From the NCBI RefSeq assembly GCF_010682105.1, contig NZ_JAAGWH010000067.1, positions 1-46,645 of the forward strand: a stretch of 46,645 bases of DNA, given 5' to 3'. The stretch comes from Modestobacter muralis (GTDB taxonomy: Bacteria > Actinomycetota > Actinomycetes > Mycobacteriales > Geodermatophilaceae). Below are positions 42,734 through 46,645 of this stretch, piece after piece. Under the pieces are notes generated by a model. That model saw only the letters and a list, made by a program, of their open reading frames with translations. It ran no database searches and was not told the origin of the DNA. A program made the position numbers and the translations under genes. Numbering within the stretch: the stretch's first letter is position 1; each line of letters begins with the position of its first letter.

Positions 42734-43252
42734 ATGATCACCGAGCCCACGGAGACGGGAGACGCCGCGCTGCACCAGCGCGTCGACGACCTGATCGCCG
42801 CCGTCGGGCTCAGCGACGTCGCCTCGATCACCGACGTCCTGACCGCCGTCGCGCACGAGCGAGGGCGCAGCGTGGAGCTGGAGCCACTGCCCGAGGACAT
42901 GGAGTCCGGCGACGTCTTCGGCCTCTGCCTGCCCTACGAGGACCGCGACGTCATCCTCTTCCGCACCGGCGCCGGCCCCGAGCACGAACTGCACTCCACC
43001 CTGCACGAATGCGGGCACCTGCTGTTCGGCCACGTCGCCGTCGACAGCCACACCGGCAGCAACCCGGTGTCCCGACTGCTGCCCGACCTGGACGCCGACC
43101 TCATCGCCCAGGTGCTCGCCCGCTCCAGCTACGAAGACGAGCAGGAGCGCGAGGCCGAGCTGTTCGCCATGAAGGTCCGAGCCGTCATGACCGCCGCCCA
43201 GCGGCGCCGCGGGGACGCGATCCTCCGCCGCTTCGACGACGCACTCGGCTGA
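42734..43252 (+). CDS. ImmA/IrrE family metallopeptidase
   Basis: A 172-residue soluble protein. The zinc motif is LHECGHLLFGH (His91, Glu92, His95), and EREAELFAMKVRAVM (Glu140 as likely third ligand) replaces the usual EExANxFA. A helical N-terminus (HQRVDDLIAAVGLSDVASIT) precedes it. ImmA/IrrE proteases cut partner XRE repressors after damage or signalling; the partner would be the product of the gene just upstream. ATG at 42734 is chosen because the family starts here; the frame is open 54 bases further. Three genes follow closely in the same direction and probably form one unit. Confidence 0.88.
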   Translation: MITEPTETGDAALHQRVDDLIAAVGLSDVASITDVLTAVAHERGRSVELEPLPEDMESGDVFGLCLPYEDRDVILFRTGAGPEHELHSTLHECGHLLFGHVAVDSHTGSNPVSRLLPDLDADLIAQVLARSSYEDEQEREAELFAMKVRAVMTAAQRRRGDAILRRFDDALG

Positions 43253-43260
43253 GCCGCCCC

Positions 43261-44397
43261 ATGCTGCTGGCCGTCACCGCCGTCTTCTGGCTGGCCGCCG
43301 TCGTCCGGGCCTGGCGGTGGCGGCGCGCCCCGAAGTCGCCTGCGCTGCGCGCGATCGCCATCGCCCTGCTGTCCATCGCAGTCGCATTGACCTTGGACCT
43401 GCCCGCCGTTCAGCAGGTGCTCGCTGCCGGGCCGCTTCGCTCCGGAACGCCGGACAACATCGCCGACCTCGGCAAGCAGCTCGCGATCGTCACCGGCGCC
43501 TGGGCGTGTCAGTCGCTGCTGCTGCACCTAACCCGAGGTGCTGAGGTCACCAACACCAGCGAGCGGACACGCGCCCGCCTCGCCATCACCGTCGCCGTCC
43601 TCAGCACCGCCATCTACCTGGTCCCGCTCATCTCCCCCGACACCGCCCGGAACCCGGAGTCGGGGATCGCACAACCGTTCATCACCGAGTCCCGGCTGCT
43701 GGTGCTCGTCTACGCCGGCACCGTCCTGTTCTTGGTCATGAAGCTGTGCTGGACCCACACCGGCAGCGGCAGCCTCGGCAACGGCGTCCGGATCATGGGG
43801 ACCGGATGCGGAGTCATGGTCGCCTACGCACTCACCCGCATCGTCTACTTCGCCGTCGCCCACTACGGCCACACGCTGCTCCCCACCGTCTACCGCGCCG
43901 GGGACCTCCTGCAAATCCTCGGCCTCGGCCTGATCGCGATCGGCACCCTGATCCCCCGCCTCGGCCGAGCCGTAGCCGGCCACCGCGCCCGGCGCGCCTA
44001 CGCAGAGCTGGAGCCGCTCTGGACGCTCGTCACCGAGCGCGTCCCGCAAGTCGTCTTCGCGACCACCCCCGACGGGGACGCCACCGCCTGGCAGCTGGAC
44101 CGCAGGATCATCGAGATCCAGGACGCGCTGGTCGTCCTGGCCCCCGGGCTGGATCGCCCTCCGCCGGTAGCCGGACGGCCCGCCACCTCCGCCCCGGCCG
44201 CCGCACGCCTGGCAGCTGCGCTCGAGCAGACGCCGTACAGCACCCGGGTCGTCGTCGGCGGCAGCCCCTCCAGCGACACTGAGGAGTCCCTGATCGCCCC
44301 GCCAGCTGGCATTGACCCCGTCAGATGGCTGGTGCAGGTCTCCCGATCCCTCACCCGCACGGGCGCCCAGGACAGCCGCCTCAAGGAGACCCGTTGA
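43261..44397 (+). CDS. MAB_1171c-like multi-helix membrane protein (DUF6545-like tail)
   Basis: A 378-residue protein. Seven or so hydrophobic helices fill residues 1-235 (AVTAVFWLAAVVRAWRWRR, AIAIALLSIAVALTLDLPAV, VLVYAGTVLFLVMKLCW, DLLQILGLGLIAIGTLI). The cytoplasmic tail holds RRAYAELEPLWTLVTERVPQ and WQLDRRIIEIQDALVVLAPG, the DUF6545 signature of MAB_1171c family putative transporters. These genes are regularly found next to XRE and ImmA/IrrE genes in actinobacteria, as here, but their function is not known to me. ATG at 43261 begins eight bases after the ImmA stop, without a ribosome site. Confidence 0.82.
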   Translation: MLLAVTAVFWLAAVVRAWRWRRAPKSPALRAIAIALLSIAVALTLDLPAVQQVLAAGPLRSGTPDNIADLGKQLAIVTGAWACQSLLLHLTRGAEVTNTSERTRARLAITVAVLSTAIYLVPLISPDTARNPESGIAQPFITESRLLVLVYAGTVLFLVMKLCWTHTGSGSLGNGVRIMGTGCGVMVAYALTRIVYFAVAHYGHTLLPTVYRAGDLLQILGLGLIAIGTLIPRLGRAVAGHRARRAYAELEPLWTLVTERVPQVVFATTPDGDATAWQLDRRIIEIQDALVVLAPGLDRPPPVAGRPATSAPAAARLAAALEQTPYSTRVVVGGSPSSDTEESLIAPPAGIDPVRWLVQVSRSLTRTGAQDSRLKETR

Positions 44398-44996
44398 CCA
44401 CCGACGCGATCACGACCCGGCGCAGACCGCTGGACCGGCTGGCCGCCGTCGTCAACGAGATCTCCTCACCGATCCTGGCCAACCCGATGGTGTCCATCGC
44501 TGTCGGCGCCTCAACCGGCTCATGGCGCTGGACGGCCCTGCTCACGGTCTTCACCGGCTTGTTGCCCGCCGGGATCATCTTTGGGGCCCTGACCCGTCGG
44601 CGGATCAGCGACCACCATGTCACCGACCGGGACGAACGGCCCCTGATCATGGCCGCGATCCTGTCCAGCCTCGTGCTCGGCCTGGCCGTCTGCCTCCTTG
44701 GCGATGCACCCGTGCCGGTGACCGGAGTCGACGCCGCCATGCTCGCCACCCTCGGCGTCCTAGCCGTTATCACCATCATCGGGCGGTGGAAGGTCAGTGT
44801 GCACAGCGCCGTCTGGGCAGGAATCGCCGCGATGCTCACCCTCACCTTCGGCCCTTGGGCGCTGCTGACCGCCCTCGCCGTCCCCGTCGTCGTCTGGGGC
44901 CGCGTCCACGTCCGCGACCACACACTCCCCCAGGCCCTCGTCGGAACCATCACCGGCGCCATCGTGGCTGGACTGACGTTTGGGCTCATCGCCTAG
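44394..44996 (+). CDS. PAP2-like membrane protein
   Basis: A 200-residue protein started by TTG at 44394, which overlaps the previous stop (TTGA); AAGGAG lies six bases upstream, so the start is firm. It has five or six helices. WKVSVHSAVWAG and WGRVHVRDHTLPQALVG correspond to the SGH and SRxxxxxHxxxDVxxG motifs of PAP2 phosphatases (Ser/His and Arg/His kept in degenerate form). The first phosphatase motif (KxxxxxxRP) is represented only by TDRDERPLIM, so activity is uncertain. It is coupled to the MAB_1171c-like gene, and the two probably act together in the membrane. Confidence 0.78.
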   Translation: MTTDAITTRRRPLDRLAAVVNEISSPILANPMVSIAVGASTGSWRWTALLTVFTGLLPAGIIFGALTRRRISDHHVTDRDERPLIMAAILSSLVLGLAVCLLGDAPVPVTGVDAAMLATLGVLAVITIIGRWKVSVHSAVWAGIAAMLTLTFGPWALLTALAVPVVVWGRVHVRDHTLPQALVGTITGAIVAGLTFGLIA

Positions 44997-45118
44997 CAGG
45001 TCCTTCGCGGTTGGACCGCGAGGAACAGGCCGCAGCCGCGGAGCCAAAACCTCCAGAAGATCAGGACGACACGCGCGCGGCGCTTGCTAATCAGATTTTC
45101 ACCCGGTTGGGTGGTGGC

Positions 45119-45352
45119 ATGGCTGGTCCGGGAAAGCGAGGACGCGAGCACAAGGGCGACCGCGTGCTGACGCAGTCGAGACCGCACCGCGTGATCGTCG
45201 AACGCGTCGATCAGGAAGCGGCTGCCGTCGGGATGACGCGCAGCGACTTCATCGCGCTGTGCCTAGCCCGGCAGCTCAACCTTGAGCAGTTCGCTCCCGT
45301 GGTTCCCGCGCAGAACGGCCAGGAGGTGCTGCCGCTCGGCAGGACCGCCTAG
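45119..45352 (+). CDS. Small ribbon-helix-helix-like DNA-binding protein
   Basis: A 77-residue basic protein from ATG at 45119. RPHRVIVERVDQEAAAVGMT, then RSDFIALCLARQLNL has a strand followed by two helices with the hydrophobic spacing of ribbon-helix-helix (CopG/MetJ) proteins, which regulate plasmid copy number, partition or toxin genes. TTG at 45011 would add 36 residues, but that part has A/T-rich codons (GCTAATCAGATTTTCACC region) that look more like a promoter. It is followed at once by a terminator and then the replication gene, so copy control is a reasonable guess. Confidence 0.65.
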   Translation: MAGPGKRGREHKGDRVLTQSRPHRVIVERVDQEAAAVGMTRSDFIALCLARQLNLEQFAPVVPAQNGQEVLPLGRTA

Positions 45353-45359
45353 ACGCGGA

Positions 45360-45387
45360 AAGGGCGGCCCCCGAAGGGACCGCCCTT
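45360..45387 (+). terminator. Terminator hairpin after the ribbon-helix-helix gene
   Basis: AAGGGCGG (45360-45367) pairs perfectly with CCGCCCTT (45380-45387), with a 12-base loop that can add an inner CCC/GGG stem. It begins eight bases after the stop codon. Confidence 0.75.
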
Positions 45388-45554
45388 AACCGCTAGATGC
45401 CGGATCGGTGCGCCAACACCTACCCCGGCGACACATCCCACCCCGCGCTCACGGGAGGCTTTGTGCTGCCTGCACATCGTAGAACGCTGCTCGGCCCAAG
45501 GCCAGGCTGCAGCGGCAGGATCACCCGCGTGTCTGGCGTGTCGGCCAACTCTCG
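45388..45554. other. Leader region of the replication gene
   Basis: No gene. It should hold the promoter of the replication initiator. The frame of that gene is open back to a TAG at 45480-45482, but there is no ATG or GTG start before 45555. Confidence 0.35.
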
Positions 45555-46645
45555 ATGCTGACCGACGTCGGATCACCGTCCGCGGTGGCCATCTGCCGAC
45601 AGCTCGACGAGCTGCTCTTCGCTCCGGCGGGCTGGTTCTGCATCGACGCGAGCAACCGCCGCGTGCCTGGCGCGACCCCGGGGACCCTGGACCAAGCGCT
45701 GGCTCTCATCGGGCACACCGCGGTGGCCACGGTCGTCGGCCAGCTGCGTCCAGAAGCGCTCGGAGTCGACATCGACGCTGGCGGTGAGCTCGGGACTGAG
45801 GCAGCCACCGCCATCGCCGCGTGGTGCGCAGCCCGCGGGTTGTGGCACCTGCAGCGCGCCTCCGGTGGGGGCGAGGGTCGCTGGCACCTGTTCGTCGTTC
45901 CCGGGGTCCACGCCGAGGACTTGGTCGACCACGTTGCCGCCGTCCGGCGCGAGCTGCGTCTGACCGCCCGCCAGCTCGACGCCCGGCGCCAGCTGCGGCC
46001 GCTGTGCGCCCCGCACCGCCGCACCGGTGCCGCTGCGCTCCCCGCCGAGCTGGCCGAGGCCGCCGTTGCGCTGCGGGAGGTGCTGCAGCCGCCGTCCGGC
46101 CGGGTCATGGCGCGACGCCGTGCCACTCCCCCGCCTTCCCGACCAGCCACCGCACCTAGCGGGCCGGAAGGTCCGCTAACCCCGCTCCGCCGACAGCGCC
46201 GTGAGCTGCCGCCTGTCTGGGCCGCCTACCTGGCCCGTGGGCGACGAGCCGCGGCCGCAGTCGACCGCGACCCTGGCAGCCGTTCGCAGCTCGAGTTGGA
46301 GGCCACCTGCCAGCTGGTGCTGGCCGGCTACAGCGAGCCGGAGGCATGGGCGGCGATCGCAAGCGCCCACTCCACCGCCTTCGCGAAGGCCCGCAGCCGC
46401 GGCCGCCGCTGGTGGTGGCATACCTGGAACCGATGCGTCCACGACTGCGACACCTGGCTGCGCGCCCACCGCGTGGACAGCCCGCCCTCCGATCCACTGC
46501 CGGCGACCGAGCGGGCCCGCGCCGAGCTGGCCGCCCACTGGCGCAACTGGCCGACTCGCACCCGGCACACCGATGTCGAGATCTACACCGTCGTCCTGGC
46601 TCGGATGGACCGGACCGGCGCCGCGGCCACGGCCATCCCGCAGCG
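45555..46645 (+). CDS. AEP primase-like replication initiator, 3' end cut by window
   Basis: A frame open from ATG at 45555 to the window edge (at least 363 residues). The N-terminus resembles archaeo-eukaryotic primase/prim-pol domains: LGVDIDAGGELGTEAATAIA (Asp72 and Asp74 as the DxD metal pair) followed by RASGGGEGRWHLFVVPG (Ser103 and His111, the SxH-type nucleotide-binding strand). A basic linker leads to helical sequence (LELEATCQLVLAGYSEPEAW, FAKARSRGRRWWWHTWNRCV) that may bind DNA. Such proteins start replication of actinobacterial plasmids and integrative elements. No ribosome site is seen at 45555. The C-terminal helicase or winged helix part, if any, lies outside. Confidence 0.75.
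   Translation, partial: MLTDVGSPSAVAICRQLDELLFAPAGWFCIDASNRRVPGATPGTLDQALALIGHTAVATVVGQLRPEALGVDIDAGGELGTEAATAIAAWCAARGLWHLQRASGGGEGRWHLFVVPGVHAEDLVDHVAAVRRELRLTARQLDARRQLRPLCAPHRRTGAAALPAELAEAAVALREVLQPPSGRVMARRRATPPPSRPATAPSGPEGPLTPLRRQRRELPPVWAAYLARGRRAAAAVDRDPGSRSQLELEATCQLVLAGYSEPEAWAAIASAHSTAFAKARSRGRRWWWHTWNRCVHDCDTWLRAHRVDSPPSDPLPATERARAELAAHWRNWPTRTRHTDVEIYTVVLARMDRTGAAATAIPQ

Noticed and set aside
1-46645. tRNA genes or attachment sites for the conjugative element
   Set aside because: No TTC-arm consensus with a matching acceptor stem and no long direct repeats were noticed; absence by eye is weak evidence, so no site is claimed.

Overview
The window is high-GC throughout, with GTG and TTG starts, ATGA/GTGA gene overlaps, GAF-ANTAR and PAS-GGDEF proteins, and an actinobacterial type MobF conjugation module. 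This points to a soil-type actinobacterium, plausibly Geodermatophilales, although no rRNA or marker gene is present to prove it. No tRNA, rRNA or CRISPR array was seen.

Positions 1-14.7 kb are a chromosomal metabolic region. A truncated LysE-type exporter diverges from an Lrp/AsnC regulator. A complete maltodextrin/alpha-glucoside regulon follows: a GH13 alpha-glucosidase and its LacI repressor on the minus strand, a second LacI regulator, and then malE-malF-malG-msmK plus a neopullulanase-like GH13 enzyme on the plus strand. An 18-bp palindrome of the form TGCTGAAYCGGTTCAGCA precedes both transcription units and ties them into one regulon. The solute would be captured by the lipoprotein, imported by MalFG with the ATPase, and hydrolysed in the cytoplasm by the two GH13 enzymes. 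A lone aldo/keto reductase closes the block.

Positions 14.7-22.4 kb are a mixed region with signs of gene traffic and decay. It holds a broken serine resolvase (in-frame TAG plus a frameshift), a methyl-accepting chemotaxis protein, an intact IS30-family element with about 40-bp inverted repeats, a PAS-GGDEF diguanylate cyclase, a GAF-ANTAR protein and a truncated YcnI/DUF1775 remnant.

Positions 22.4 kb to the right edge look like one arm of an integrative conjugative element or an integrated plasmid. It has accessory small genes, including a coupled micro-ORF / membrane metalloprotease / HNH trio. A hairpin-rich oriT candidate lies beside a 1381-residue MobF relaxase-helicase. A secreted four-cysteine protein is followed by a nine-gene minus-strand transfer operon of the Tn916/Tcp type: TcpC-like, a small membrane protein, TcpE-like, VirB4, VirB6-like, a VirB8-fold-like protein, a two-domain wall hydrolase, a coupling protein and a DUF4913-like protein. 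Divergent from it is a control module: an XRE regulator, an ImmA/IrrE protease, an MAB_1171c-like membrane protein and a PAP2-like membrane protein. The window ends inside an archaeo-eukaryotic-primase-like replication initiator. No integrase, att site or tRNA target lies inside the window, so element boundaries cannot be set.
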